From positions 1-64,000 of the IMG/VR virus record IMGVR_UViG_3300021471_000006: a stretch of DNA of 64,000 bases, one strand, 5' to 3'. The translations under genes were made by a program, and so were the position numbers. The notes below the pieces were generated by a model. That model was given only the letters and a program-made list of their open reading frames with translations, ran no database searches and was not told where the DNA came from. This DNA is from a virus. Of the stretch, positions 26,533-35,780 are shown in pieces (position 1 is the stretch's first letter; the number at the start of each line of letters is the position of its first letter).

Positions 26533-26910
26533 ATGATTAAAAAAATTGAGGGTTACATATTAACTTATAAACCAAAAGATAATAATGCTAGAGTTCTTTT
26601 TCATCACACATTATTTGGTCGTTTAGTTAGAAAAAATTATAGGGGAAGAAAATATGCTTACTACAACAGAGGAGAATTAGATAATATAAAATTCCAGAGA
26701 TTAGAAAATAATAAGATTTTTATGGTTTGTAATGAAGAGTTTATTGAACATTTAAAAGACCTTCTCCCTATATTTGGTGAGATGTCGTTTGAAAAAAACG
26801 TTATGGAAGTTGAAGAATCAGAATGTTACACTGGAAAAGAGTATTGGACTAATAAGGCAAGAAAAGACAATATCTTATTAAGAGCTTCCAGAAAAAGAGG
26901 TAGAGTTTAA
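26533..26910 (+). CDS. Hypothetical protein, first gene of the plus-strand block
   Basis: 125 residues from the ATG placed 27 bp after the TATA box; the frame is open further upstream but that would include the promoter. Basic, mixed fold, no recognised motif. It precedes the small-terminase-like gene by one base. Confidence 0.65.
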   Translation: MIKKIEGYILTYKPKDNNARVLFHHTLFGRLVRKNYRGRKYAYYNRGELDNIKFQRLENNKIFMVCNEEFIEHLKDLLPIFGEMSFEKNVMEVEESECYTGKEYWTNKARKDNILLRASRKRGRV

Positions 26911-26911
26911 A

Positions 26912-27475
26912 ATGGCACAGAAAGGCAATATTTTAAAAGTAATAGAATTAGGAATACAAGATAGGGTTTTTGATGCGATGAAACAGCCTAGATTTTCTGT
27001 AGAGGCACTGACTAGAAAATTAAATTCGGAGGGCATAAGCATAACTGCACAGTCAATTAGAAAATTCATCAAAAAATCAAAGAAAGCACAACAAGAACTC
27101 ATTAAGAGAGATTTAAGAACATCTCACGAGATTCAAAAAATAACGCTTGACTATACTAAAACCATTAAGGCAATCTTAGACGAAGTTAAGGAAGTTAAAG
27201 ACAAAGCTAGAGAAGAGCAAGATATGGCTACATATAATCAGTTGGTTGGCAGACTGTATCAGGGATTGGAACTTATAGCTAAATTAACCGGCGATATAAA
27301 GCCTAGAGGTAGTACAGATATTAAGATAATATATAATGAAATAAACGCAAACATAGAGAAGAATATGAGAGATATAAAGAAGGAAATGTTTGAAGACCGT
27401 GTAATTGATGTAGATTATGAAATAGAGAAAGAAGATACTATAATTGCAAAAAGATTGAGAGAGGCCGACAACTAA
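26912..27475 (+). CDS. Small terminase subunit-like protein
   Basis: 187 residues. N-terminal helix-turn-helix (FSVEALTRKLNSEGISITAQ, then SIRKFIKKSKKA), then a long coiled coil (about 70-110) and a helical C-terminus. This is the architecture of TerS: DNA-binding HTH, oligomerisation coiled coil, TerL-binding tail. It is far from the large subunit (40990), so the call is tentative; a transcription regulator is the alternative. Confidence 0.5.
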   Translation: MAQKGNILKVIELGIQDRVFDAMKQPRFSVEALTRKLNSEGISITAQSIRKFIKKSKKAQQELIKRDLRTSHEIQKITLDYTKTIKAILDEVKEVKDKAREEQDMATYNQLVGRLYQGLELIAKLTGDIKPRGSTDIKIIYNEINANIEKNMRDIKKEMFEDRVIDVDYEIEKEDTIIAKRLREADN

Positions 27476-28377
27476 TGAAGAGAGTATTATTTCTTGGATA
27501 TGGAGAAGTTGGTAGTAGCTTATATAAACTTTATACTAACTTTAAATCATCTTATATTTTATATATAAAAGACCTTTATAGACAAAATATAAAGGCCAAC
27601 GAAAAAATAGACATATTAAATGTGTGTATACCGTATAATAACATGTTTATATCTTCTGTAGTAGATAATATACTAGAACATAAACCATATCTAACTATTA
27701 TACATAGTACTATACCATTATATACTACTGAAAAGGTGTATGAGGCTGTTAATACTGTATCAAGAACATTGATGGTTCACTCGCCTATTATGGGCGTACA
27801 TCCACATCTTACAGAAAGCATAAAAACTTTTATAAAAATGGTTGGAGGAATAAACGACATATCTGCAACTACAGCTATGGAACATCTCACAGATATTGGA
27901 ATTACTGTAGTAAAGTTTAATAGTTCTAGAGAAACAGAAATGACAAAATTACTTAGTACCACATATTATGCATGGAATATAGTATTTATGAAAAAAGTGC
28001 ATGAACTGTGCGAGAAACTAGAACTGAATTTTGAGCAAGTATATACTATGTCAAATTTAATATATAACGACGGATATAAGATGATGGAAAAAGAAAATGT
28101 GATAAGACCGGTTCTTAAAAATATGCATAAAGGAATTGGCGGACACTGTCTTGTTGAGAACACGATTATATTAGATGAGAGAAATATGTTACCAGAAATT
28201 ACAAAGATTATATTAAATCAGGGGAAGAACTCAAATCTAAAATATAAAGACAGGGCGTGGCTATATTCAGAATATATTGGAAAAAACAAGAAAATTAAAA
28301 AAATAGGAGAGGAGTGTGGAGTATCTAGTGCAACTATTAGAAAATGGTTAAAAAAACTGTCAATTCCAAAAAAATGA
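27475..28377 (+). CDS. Sugar-nucleotide dehydrogenase-like protein fused to a C-terminal HTH
   Basis: 300 residues. N-terminal Rossmann fold (LFLGYGEVGSS) and a middle helical domain like UDP-glucose/GDP-mannose dehydrogenases. GIGGHCLVENTI around Cys225 corresponds to the GGxCxPKD active site, but the Pro-Lys-Asp part is changed. The usual C-terminal substrate-binding domain is missing; instead residues 257-300 form an HTH (EECGVSSATIRKWLKK) typical of phage endonucleases and DNA-binding modules. Catalysis is doubtful; it may be a regulator using the dehydrogenase scaffold. Confidence 0.65.
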   Translation: MKRVLFLGYGEVGSSLYKLYTNFKSSYILYIKDLYRQNIKANEKIDILNVCIPYNNMFISSVVDNILEHKPYLTIIHSTIPLYTTEKVYEAVNTVSRTLMVHSPIMGVHPHLTESIKTFIKMVGGINDISATTAMEHLTDIGITVVKFNSSRETEMTKLLSTTYYAWNIVFMKKVHELCEKLELNFEQVYTMSNLIYNDGYKMMEKENVIRPVLKNMHKGIGGHCLVENTIILDERNMLPEITKIILNQGKNSNLKYKDRAWLYSEYIGKNKKIKKIGEECGVSSATIRKWLKKLSIPKK

Positions 28378-28556
28378 AAGATAATAAAAAAGTTTTTTAT
28401 GGTAAATACAGGGGAAAAAGAATATACTCTAACAAGTATTGTATGATTGTAACTTTGGGCGGAAGACCAAGATATTTCACTGGAGCAGACAGAGGACAGC
28501 AAGTATTAAAAACTATGAAAGAAATAGACGATTATCTTGCAGGAAAAATAGAATGA
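28374..28556 (+). CDS. Small basic protein (60 aa)
   Basis: Start chosen at the ATG at 28374, which overlaps the previous stop (ATGA). A beta-rich sequence YGKYRGKRIYSNKYCMIVTL resembles AP2/integrase-type DNA-binding or phage HTH-adjacent small domains. No firm family. Confidence 0.6.
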   Translation: MKDNKKVFYGKYRGKRIYSNKYCMIVTLGGRPRYFTGADRGQQVLKTMKEIDDYLAGKIE

Positions 28557-28930
28557 TTTATAAGTGGGTTAGAGATTTGGTAGAGAAATTCACATTTGTT
28601 ACTAGAACTGAATTGTCTGGTGGAATGATATATATTTATTATAATAAAAATGGTAAAGAAAAGCGGAAGAAAATTCCATTAAGAGCCAACAAAACCAGGT
28701 TATTAAATACTATAGAAAAAATTAAAGAAGACATAAATTACTATGAGAATAGAGCAAAGATACTTAAGAAGGCTTTAAAAAAACAAGACCCTGGAGCCTT
28801 TGCATTCTCTGGTGATTGGAATGGTGAAGAATATGAGCGAAGAAAAAAGAGTGAAAGCAAAATTAGTCCACTTTCAAATAGTGGACGGAAATCAAGACGA
28901 GGTAAGAGCACTGGCAATAGCATTAAATGA
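28553..28930 (+). CDS. Hypothetical protein
   Basis: 125 residues from the ATG that overlaps the previous stop (ATGA). A small strand-rich N-terminus (GGMIYIYYNKNGKEKRKKIP) is followed by a long helix and a basic, disordered C-terminus. Not recognised. Confidence 0.6.
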   Translation: MIYKWVRDLVEKFTFVTRTELSGGMIYIYYNKNGKEKRKKIPLRANKTRLLNTIEKIKEDINYYENRAKILKKALKKQDPGAFAFSGDWNGEEYERRKKSESKISPLSNSGRKSRRGKSTGNSIK

Positions 28931-29102
28931 CCTAAAGAAGAACTTGCCTTTTAATATGGAGTTTCTTGTAACCAACAATAGAATAGAACTGCACGACATA
29001 AGGCACTTAATTGACCAGTTATATGAATTGTATAAGAAGCAAAAAGAGTTAAGAAAAGAGAAAACATTTGGATTCAGAGAGAGAAAAAAGAAGAAAGGGT
29101 GA
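28833..29102 (+). CDS. Hypothetical protein
   Basis: 89 residues from the ATG at 28833 with GGTGA five bases upstream, inside the end of the previous gene. It ends in a very basic helix (KKQKELRKEKTFGFRERKKK). Possibly nucleic-acid binding. Confidence 0.55.
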   Translation: MSEEKRVKAKLVHFQIVDGNQDEVRALAIALNDLKKNLPFNMEFLVTNNRIELHDIRHLIDQLYELYKKQKELRKEKTFGFRERKKKKG

Positions 29103-29106
29103 GATT

Positions 29107-30180
29107 ATGTCTAAAAAACGTATTGGATTTCTGTCATATTTTGGCTTTCCACGAGGACTTGCTTACGGGACATTAATGTATTGCAAAATGCTTCAAGAAG
29201 ATTACGATATTTATATTCTTAAACAAGGATTGAATCCAATCTCAGAAGAATTTAAGTCAGTGAAAGTTAATATTACCGAATATCCAGAATATATAGTAGA
29301 TAAAAAGTTCTTCACTAACTGGATTAAAGAGAATAAACTTGATGCGGTAGTATTTAATGAATATAAACAATGGACTAACGAACCAGATAACTTGGTGCAG
29401 GTAGCAAAATCTTTGGGAGCTAGAACTTATGGTTATCTAGTACTTGAAAAACTTGATAAAAAACAGACAGATGACTACGACAGAATTATAGCTCCCACAG
29501 TTTCTTATATGAGGTCTATGAGATTCAATAAAGTAAGACACTTTACTTATATTCCACATTCCATAGATTTGACGGAGTTTCCAAAAACTATGGAAGTCAA
29601 GCGGTCAGATAAGTTTACTTTCTTTCATCCTGCTGGATATGGAGGCTTTTTAGAAAGAAAGAATACGTCAAATGTTATAAGGGCATTTGAAGCTCTAGAT
29701 ACCACAGACGCAAAACTAATTATTACAACTCAAAAAAAACTGGAACCCGTAAAAGTACCTAATGGCGTTGAACTGATTTCAAGAAATCTATCTAGAAAAG
29801 AATTAATTGAGATTTATTACAAATCAGACGCAGTAGTTCTGCCCAGTAAATGGGAAACAGTTGGATTTCCTATTCTAGAAGCTCTTGCGGCAGGAAAACC
29901 AGTGATTACAACTAATGTGCCTCCTATGAACGAGTTTATAAGAGTTGGTCTAAATGGTTATTTATGTGGAGCAGATTTCGTAACATATCCAGAAATAAAA
30001 ATAAAGGCGGCAGAAGTGGGAATGCATCCCATAAAGGTTAATATGGAGAATATGATGAACAAAGATTTATATCCAATGTTATCAAGAAACTCAAGATATA
30101 TAGCAGAAAAGATATATGATTTAGAGAAAAATAAAAAATATTTCTTGGAGTTTTTAAAGAAGGACTTAAAATGTTACTAG
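29107..30180 (+). CDS. Glycosyltransferase, GT4-like
   Basis: 357 residues from the ATG at 29107 after GGGTGAG. GT-B fold: N-terminal half with KRIGFLSYFGFPRGLAYG, C-terminal half with FTFFHPAGYGGFLERKN and the donor-binding motif SDAVVLPSKWETVGFPILEA (Glu-x(7)-Glu pattern). It is the first of three glycosyltransferases in the glycan cluster. Acceptor unknown. Confidence 0.85.
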   Translation: MSKKRIGFLSYFGFPRGLAYGTLMYCKMLQEDYDIYILKQGLNPISEEFKSVKVNITEYPEYIVDKKFFTNWIKENKLDAVVFNEYKQWTNEPDNLVQVAKSLGARTYGYLVLEKLDKKQTDDYDRIIAPTVSYMRSMRFNKVRHFTYIPHSIDLTEFPKTMEVKRSDKFTFFHPAGYGGFLERKNTSNVIRAFEALDTTDAKLIITTQKKLEPVKVPNGVELISRNLSRKELIEIYYKSDAVVLPSKWETVGFPILEALAAGKPVITTNVPPMNEFIRVGLNGYLCGADFVTYPEIKIKAAEVGMHPIKVNMENMMNKDLYPMLSRNSRYIAEKIYDLEKNKKYFLEFLKKDLKCY

Positions 30181-30269
30181 ATACAAAAACATCATTTCAG
30201 TGCGGAATGACTATAGGTCTAATATTTGGATTTATAGTGGGAGTAATAGTATGTATGCTATTTACTTAA
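30171..30269 (+). CDS. Single-span membrane micro-protein (32 aa)
   Basis: ATG at 30171 overlaps the glycosyltransferase stop. Residues 12-32 are one hydrophobic helix (CGMTIGLIFGFIVGVIVCML). It could anchor the neighbouring glycan enzymes or act as a membrane peptide. Confidence 0.55.
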   Translation: MLLDTKTSFQCGMTIGLIFGFIVGVIVCMLFT

Positions 30270-30279
30270 CTAAATAAAA

Positions 30280-30378
30280 ATGAATGAAAATTATTGCCCA
30301 GAGTGTGGCTTTCCGGTAATAATAGTGGGCACAGTAGTCGTGTGTGTAAATGAACAATGCAATTTTAATACAAGGTGA
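30280..30378 (+). CDS. Zinc-ribbon-like micro-protein (32 aa)
   Basis: ATG at 30280; contains CPECGF and a later C-x(5)-C pair, a short rubredoxin/zinc-ribbon pattern, though the second pair has irregular spacing. Ends just before the next gene's ribosome site. Confidence 0.5.
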   Translation: MNENYCPECGFPVIIVGTVVVCVNEQCNFNTR

Positions 30379-30383
30379 AAATT

Positions 30384-31109
30384 ATGGTAATGAAAAAAGC
30401 GACATTAGAATTTAATGTCAGCGAATTTGATGGAATGAATTTTATAATTACAAAGCCGGGTGAGATTATGCAATCTTTTTGGATTGGAGGAAAATACTAT
30501 GAACCAGAGATGATAGAGTTTATAAAAGATAATTACAAGGGCGGAATGTTTATAGACGTTGGTTCATGTATCGGAAATCACACTATGGCATTCTCTACTT
30601 TAGCCGATGGCGTCATTTCTTTTGAGCCAATACCGTTTGTCTGCTTTCATCAGGCAGCTAACTTATTTTTAAGTAGAATTAGAAATGTAGTTATTTATAA
30701 TGTCGGATTAAGTAATAAGAATGGAATATTGCGTGCAAATATTATTGGTCCCGAATGGTCTAATCTGGGAGGGGGCACGATACAAAAAAATGGAGAGATA
30801 AAAATTCCAGTTGTCAAGCTTGACAGTTTTAAGTTTAAGAATGTAAAACTTATGAAAATAGATGTAGAGGGGCATGAACTTAATGTTATTAAAGGCGGAA
30901 TGAAAACTATTAAGGAAAGCAAACCAGACTTATTTATAGAATGTAGCACTGAGAAAAGATTCAAAGAAATATACGATTATCTCCAGTCATTAAGAGTAGG
31001 ATATAAATTCTACGATAGAAAAGTATTTAATAATACGCCGACAATGTTATTTACTGTTCGTGACTTTGATAAATATAAATTAAGAGAAAGAGAAGGTGAA
31101 AAAAAGTGA
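30384..31109 (+). CDS. FkbM-family methyltransferase
   Basis: 241 residues from the ATG six bases after GGTGA. SAM-binding motif FIDVGSCIGNHTMAFS and the late motif MKIDVEGHELNVIKGGMKT are typical of FkbM enzymes, which O-methylate sugars on glycans and secondary products. In this cluster it most likely caps a sugar residue. Overlaps the next gene. Confidence 0.87.
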   Translation: MVMKKATLEFNVSEFDGMNFIITKPGEIMQSFWIGGKYYEPEMIEFIKDNYKGGMFIDVGSCIGNHTMAFSTLADGVISFEPIPFVCFHQAANLFLSRIRNVVIYNVGLSNKNGILRANIIGPEWSNLGGGTIQKNGEIKIPVVKLDSFKFKNVKLMKIDVEGHELNVIKGGMKTIKESKPDLFIECSTEKRFKEIYDYLQSLRVGYKFYDRKVFNNTPTMLFTVRDFDKYKLREREGEKK

Positions 31110-32095
31110 AAAATAAAAGAAAGGTTTTGATAACTGGCGCAAATGGTTTTGTGGGCTCTCATTTAATAGAATACATATTAAAAAACCATCCAGATTATAT
31201 AGTCTGTGCAGTTCACAGGTCGCATAGAAGTTCTATGAAGAATGTTGAACATATAAAAAGCGAGAGAGTAAAATGGATAGAGTGTGATTTAACTGACTCG
31301 CATAGTGTTGAACAGTTATTTTTAAAAGACAGATACGAGAGAATTTTTCATCTGGCCGCACAATCATATGTTCCGATGTCATATAAGGCGCCCACACATA
31401 CTTTACAAGTGAACATAATTGGAACTGTAAATCTTTTTGAAGCGGTTAGAAAATATAATAGGCTTGCAATTGTAATGAACTGTTCATCTTCTGAAGTTTA
31501 CGGCCATTCAACAAGAATCCCTACCAGAGAAATAGAGCCTTTTGACCCAATTAGTCCATATGCTTTAAGCAAATGTGGACAAGATTTGGCGGGAAGAACA
31601 TATGCTAAGATGTATAATTTAAAAATAGTTACATCTAGAGCATTTACACACACTGGAGCTAGAAGAGGCGAGGTGTTTTTTGCAAGTTCTTTTGCAAAAC
31701 AAATAGCCGAGATAGAAGCCGGACTTAGAAAACCGATAGTATATGTTGGAAATTTAAAAAGCCAGAGAACTATAATGAATGTAAAAGATTGTGTAAGAGC
31801 TTATTGGATGCTCACTGAGAAAGGGATTCCTGGAGAAGCATATAATATCGGTGGAGAGGAAACTTGGAAAGTTGGAGATGTTTTAAACCATTTGATTAGT
31901 ATTTCCACAGTGAAAGATATAGAGTACAGAATTGATATAAACAGACTAAGACCAAAAGATGTAAATGTACAGAGACCAAGAATAATGAAATTTCAAGAAC
32001 TAACTGGCTGGAAACCAGAAATAAGTGTAGAAGATACGCTCCAAGAGTTATTAGACTATTGGAGAGAGGAAATCAAAAATGATGAAAACAATTAA
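31106..32095 (+). CDS. GDP-mannose (or GDP-heptose) 4,6-dehydratase-like SDR enzyme
   Basis: 329 residues, GTG start overlapping the previous stop (GTGA). NAD-binding GANGFVG (11-17), catalytic Ser128-Ser129-Glu130 region and Tyr152-x3-Lys156 (SPYALSK), plus HTGARRGEVFFASSFAKQI, the pattern of GMD-type dehydratases. It would turn a GDP-sugar into its 4-keto-6-deoxy form. With the heptose genes nearby the substrate could be GDP-D-glycero-D-manno-heptose, as for DmhA, or GDP-mannose. Confidence 0.87.
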   Translation: MKNKRKVLITGANGFVGSHLIEYILKNHPDYIVCAVHRSHRSSMKNVEHIKSERVKWIECDLTDSHSVEQLFLKDRYERIFHLAAQSYVPMSYKAPTHTLQVNIIGTVNLFEAVRKYNRLAIVMNCSSSEVYGHSTRIPTREIEPFDPISPYALSKCGQDLAGRTYAKMYNLKIVTSRAFTHTGARRGEVFFASSFAKQIAEIEAGLRKPIVYVGNLKSQRTIMNVKDCVRAYWMLTEKGIPGEAYNIGGEETWKVGDVLNHLISISTVKDIEYRIDINRLRPKDVNVQRPRIMKFQELTGWKPEISVEDTLQELLDYWREEIKNDENN

Positions 32096-32333
32096 ACATA
32101 TTGGAGACTTAATAAAATCTCTAGATGAAGAAAAACCTATAGCTATATTACTTATGGATATAGAGATGTATGAAACTGGAGATGGTAAAAAAATTTACTC
32201 ACTTCCTCCGGGACAAATAACAGACATTATAATACATATGTCAAAATTAGTTGATAAAAATATGGTAACTGGATTAATAATAGATAAAAAAGAGTTGAAA
32301 GCATTTTTAAATAGAGGTGAGACAGATGTCTAA
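32079..32333 (+). CDS. Hypothetical protein (84 aa)
   Basis: Small alpha/beta protein overlapping both neighbours. A segment with ILLMDIEMYETGDGKKIYSLP; no active-site motif recognised. May be an accessory subunit of the following aminotransferase-like enzyme or unrelated. Confidence 0.55.
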   Translation: MMKTIKHIGDLIKSLDEEKPIAILLMDIEMYETGDGKKIYSLPPGQITDIIIHMSKLVDKNMVTGLIIDKKELKAFLNRGETDV

Positions 32334-34602
32334 ATTTAGAGTTTCTACTGGAAATTGGATATGTACTCCAAAAGAAAGAAAGATAGTTAACGATATTTTA
32401 GATTCCGGCAAAATTTCAGAGGGTCCATATATGAAAAAATTTAGCAAACTGTGGGCAGATTATATTGGAACCCCATATTGTACTACTTTAAATTCTGGAA
32501 CTAGTGCATTGATTGTAGGACTTAGAGCCCTCAATTACAAATTGGGCAGATTTATAAAAGTGTTAACAACGCCGTTTACATATATAGCAACTGTGAACTC
32601 TATTTACCTCACTGGCAATACTCCAGTGTTCTGCGATATAGAAAGAGAAAGACTTGGATTAGACCCACAAGCAGTAGAAAGAAAACTACAAGAAGACCCA
32701 GAAATAGATGCAGTTTTATTAGTGCATATTATGGGAATCCCTTCTAGAGTAGATGAAATCTCAGATATTTGCAGAAAATATGGTGTTCTATTACTTGAAG
32801 ATAATTGTTTAGTTAAGGGCACTAAGATATTTGCTAATAAAACCCTAAAAAATATAGAAGATATGAAAAAAGGAGATTTGGTTTTAACTCATAAGGGAAG
32901 ATGGAAAAAGGTGTTGAGAGTATTTAAAAGAAAGATTAAAGATGACGTTATACATATTAAATTTTACTATAACAGAGAAGGAGTTAAGGCCACTAAAGAA
33001 CATCCATTTTATGTTTTAAGGGACGGAAAAAAGATATGGGCTAGAGCTGATGATTTAAGGCTATCTGATAAAATAATATATGCTAAAGAGAAGTTTGATA
33101 ATATATCTATAAAAAACGAAATTTCGTGGTTAGATGAAAATAACCAAAAAGAAGTAATAGTGCCAAATGAAGACTTTTATAAACTTTGTGGCCTATATAT
33201 AGCAGAAGGGCATACTTCCAAAAACGGAATAGTTTTTTCATTAAATGAAAATGAGAGGGATTTAGTAGATTTTATATTTAAATTTGCAAAGAATATAAAT
33301 AGGAGTGCTTGTGAAATAAATGATAAAAGAAATGGTGGAACTCAAGTAAAAATTCCATGCAGACCATTGGCTAACATATTTAAAAAATTGTTTGGACATG
33401 GTGCTAAGAATAAGAAAATACCAGATGGGTGGGAAAGTTTACCATCTAGGTATTTGTATTCATTATTAGAAGGATATTTACTTGGAGATGGTTACTTAAA
33501 CAAAAAAAGATTACACATAGCTACAGCATCTAAAAAACTTTATTCACAATTAATTAGAATTATGAATAATTTAAATATATTTACACAACTTTATGAAACA
33601 GAAGGAGAAGAAAGTATTATTAGAGGAAAAAAAGTTAAATCTGGCAGAATATATCATATACTATGTCAGGGAAATACTAAAGAAGAGTTATATAAGAACA
33701 TACATCAAGATTCATATAAGACTAGAAAATCTTTTGGAGATTATGATGACGAATATCTCTATATACCAATTAGAAGTCTAGATACCGTTTATTATGAAGG
33801 TTATGTCTATAATATAGAAGTAGAAGATGATAATTCGTATAGTTTACCAATGTGTACAACTCACAATTGTCAGGCTTATGGAACAGAATATAAGGGAAAG
33901 ATGTTAGGAAGTTATGGTCTTTGGAGTGCTTGTAGCTTTTTTATTGCACACACTATTCAAGTGTCTGAAATGGGAACGTTAAATACATATGATAGAACTT
34001 TATTCAGATATTTTGATAAGTTAAAGTCTAATGGAAGAACTGCAGCATTTGACAGAGAATTAGAGAAATATTTTGTAGAAAAAGTAGAAGAAGATAAAAG
34101 GGATTTACATCCTAGATATTATCATGATATGGTTAGTGGAAATTATAGAACTCAGGAGTTCTCTGCTGGAATAGCGTGTGCACAATTCGAGAAAATAGAT
34201 GAAATAATAAAAAAGAGAAACGAGAATGTAAAATATTTATTGGATAATTTAGTACCAAAATATGGGAACATATTACAGTTTCCAATATACGATGAAAAAA
34301 TCGCATATCTTGGATTTCCAATGGTAATAAAGAATCCAACAATTGAAAGAAGATGGATTAGAGAAGAATTTGAAAAAAAAGGCATAGAAACGAGACCTAT
34401 GTATGGTTGTCTGCCTCTTGACATGCCATCGTTTGAACATCTTAGAAACGAATATAAGATGAAACTTCCTGCATCAGAGGATATTGGTAGAAATGCGTGG
34501 TATATTGGGTGCCATCAATATCTAACCAAAAAAGACCTTGACTATATAATAAGTGTGTTTGATGAGGTACTTAAGAAACATGAGAGAGTGGCAAAAAAAT
34601 AG
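32326..34602 (+). CDS. ColD/RfbH-like PLP-dependent sugar 3-dehydratase, split by an intein
   Basis: 758 residues as precursor, about 404 after splicing. The exteins (1-160 and 515-758) are DegT/DnrJ/EryC1 fold. The cofactor lysine expected in aminotransferases is replaced by His542 (SACSFFIAHTIQ), the hallmark of ColD and RfbH, which remove the 3-hydroxyl rather than transaminate. With the GMD-like enzyme this gives a 3,6-dideoxy sugar (colitose-like or a heptose analogue). Start is the ATG after AGGTGAG. The intein occupies 32806-33867 in the EDN/CQA loop. Confidence 0.82.
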   Translation: MSKFRVSTGNWICTPKERKIVNDILDSGKISEGPYMKKFSKLWADYIGTPYCTTLNSGTSALIVGLRALNYKLGRFIKVLTTPFTYIATVNSIYLTGNTPVFCDIERERLGLDPQAVERKLQEDPEIDAVLLVHIMGIPSRVDEISDICRKYGVLLLEDNCLVKGTKIFANKTLKNIEDMKKGDLVLTHKGRWKKVLRVFKRKIKDDVIHIKFYYNREGVKATKEHPFYVLRDGKKIWARADDLRLSDKIIYAKEKFDNISIKNEISWLDENNQKEVIVPNEDFYKLCGLYIAEGHTSKNGIVFSLNENERDLVDFIFKFAKNINRSACEINDKRNGGTQVKIPCRPLANIFKKLFGHGAKNKKIPDGWESLPSRYLYSLLEGYLLGDGYLNKKRLHIATASKKLYSQLIRIMNNLNIFTQLYETEGEESIIRGKKVKSGRIYHILCQGNTKEELYKNIHQDSYKTRKSFGDYDDEYLYIPIRSLDTVYYEGYVYNIEVEDDNSYSLPMCTTHNCQAYGTEYKGKMLGSYGLWSACSFFIAHTIQVSEMGTLNTYDRTLFRYFDKLKSNGRTAAFDRELEKYFVEKVEEDKRDLHPRYYHDMVSGNYRTQEFSAGIACAQFEKIDEIIKKRNENVKYLLDNLVPKYGNILQFPIYDEKIAYLGFPMVIKNPTIERRWIREEFEKKGIETRPMYGCLPLDMPSFEHLRNEYKMKLPASEDIGRNAWYIGCHQYLTKKDLDYIISVFDEVLKKHERVAKK
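32806..33867 (+). other. Intein in the ColD-like enzyme (354 aa, LAGLIDADG)
   Basis: Starts with Cys (CLVKGTKIF) and ends with THN followed by extein Cys. Block A-like region early, block B (VKATKEHPFYVL) with the TxxH, then two LAGLIDADG motifs (CGLYIAEGHTS and LEGYLLGDGYLN) and terminal blocks F/G (VYNIEVEDDNSYSLPM then HN). Both endonuclease motifs keep their acidic residue, so it may be an active homing intein. It sits next to the PLP loop, a conserved site. Confidence 0.93.
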
Positions 34603-34696
34603 AAGAAAGAGACTCGAATATGAAGAAAAAGTAAGAGAATTAGAGATGGTAGAGAAAAAAATAGCTATGCTAAAAAAAGAGTTGAACAAAGAATGA
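34580..34696 (+). CDS. Coiled-coil micro-protein (38 aa)
   Basis: ATG at 34580, inside the end of the previous gene, stop overlapping the next start. Nearly all residues fit a heptad pattern (LEYEEKVRELEMVEKKIAML). Possibly a coupling peptide or small oligomerisation factor. Confidence 0.45.
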   Translation: MREWQKNRRKRLEYEEKVRELEMVEKKIAMLKKELNKE

Positions 34697-35775
34697 GAAT
34701 ACTTTATTTTGGGGGCGAGAGTGCCAATTTTGTTATAGAGACTTGCAATGCTTTATGTAGACAGGGACATAAAGTTACAGCTGTAGTACAGCAACTTGAC
34801 GAATATGATAAAGATAATCCAGTTCTGGAACATGAGAACCTAAGTAGAATAAATGTCGATTATGCAACAATGTTTAATCCAATTAGAATGAAGAATAGAT
34901 TAATAGCGGAATTTGCGAGAAAGAAATTCGATTTAATATTTGGTTCACATGCTCCAATAACTCCGGTATTACATGATTTGGCTAGAACATATGGATTGCC
35001 TTGGGGAGTTATGTTATTAGATATACCAACTCATACAATGAGAACCCAGCGCTGGAGAATGAAACAATGGAATTACTGGTTTCAGTTTTTAAGACAGGCA
35101 GATATAGTGGTTTTTAATAATACTATTGCAAGAGACGAATTTTATGCATATACTAGAAACTGGATTCCGGATGACCATATAATACATTATGGTACTTTTA
35201 GACCAAAAGAATATCGAGAGGCTGGAATAACAATAAGAGGCGATTATGTTCTCTCCATTTGCAGACTACATCCTATTAAGAACTGTAAAGTTATACCAAT
35301 GGCTTTAAATTTGTTAAATAGTGACTTAAAGTATATGGCCGTCGGAAGAGATGCTGGAGAATTAGAATTTATAAAAAACTATTGTAAAAAGAACAATATC
35401 TCTTTTGAATGGAGAGGCATAGTAACAGAGAAAGAAAAATGGGAGTTAATAAAAAACTGCTCAATGTTTATATATCCCCAAGATACAAAATATATTGGAG
35501 GACAGGCATGTTTAGAGGCCATGTGGGCTGGAAAGCCCGTATTGGCTAGTGACTATGGCGTATTAAGAGAATTATATGGAAATGCTGCCTTTTATTTTGA
35601 CCCAAAGAATATTGAAAATTTAGCAGAGAAAATAGCGTTTGTTAAGGCTGCAAAAATAAAAACATTAGAACCATTTCTTAGAGAAGGAGTGGAACAATCA
35701 GAAAAAATAGGAAGTTATGATAAAATGGGAGAACTGCTCTCAAATTTATTCAAAAAATATTTAAAAAAGGAGTGA
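34693..35775 (+). CDS. Glycosyltransferase, GT4-like
   Basis: 360 residues. MRILYFGGESANFVIETC at the start; the donor-side half has CRLHPIKNCKVIPMAL and IKNCSMFIYPQDTKYIGGQACLEAMWAG with Pro-Val after it, the standard GT4 motif. It begins at an ATG that overlaps the previous stop. Substrate unknown. Confidence 0.85.
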   Translation: MRILYFGGESANFVIETCNALCRQGHKVTAVVQQLDEYDKDNPVLEHENLSRINVDYATMFNPIRMKNRLIAEFARKKFDLIFGSHAPITPVLHDLARTYGLPWGVMLLDIPTHTMRTQRWRMKQWNYWFQFLRQADIVVFNNTIARDEFYAYTRNWIPDDHIIHYGTFRPKEYREAGITIRGDYVLSICRLHPIKNCKVIPMALNLLNSDLKYMAVGRDAGELEFIKNYCKKNNISFEWRGIVTEKEKWELIKNCSMFIYPQDTKYIGGQACLEAMWAGKPVLASDYGVLRELYGNAAFYFDPKNIENLAEKIAFVKAAKIKTLEPFLREGVEQSEKIGSYDKMGELLSNLFKKYLKKE

Positions 35776-35780
35776 TAAAG

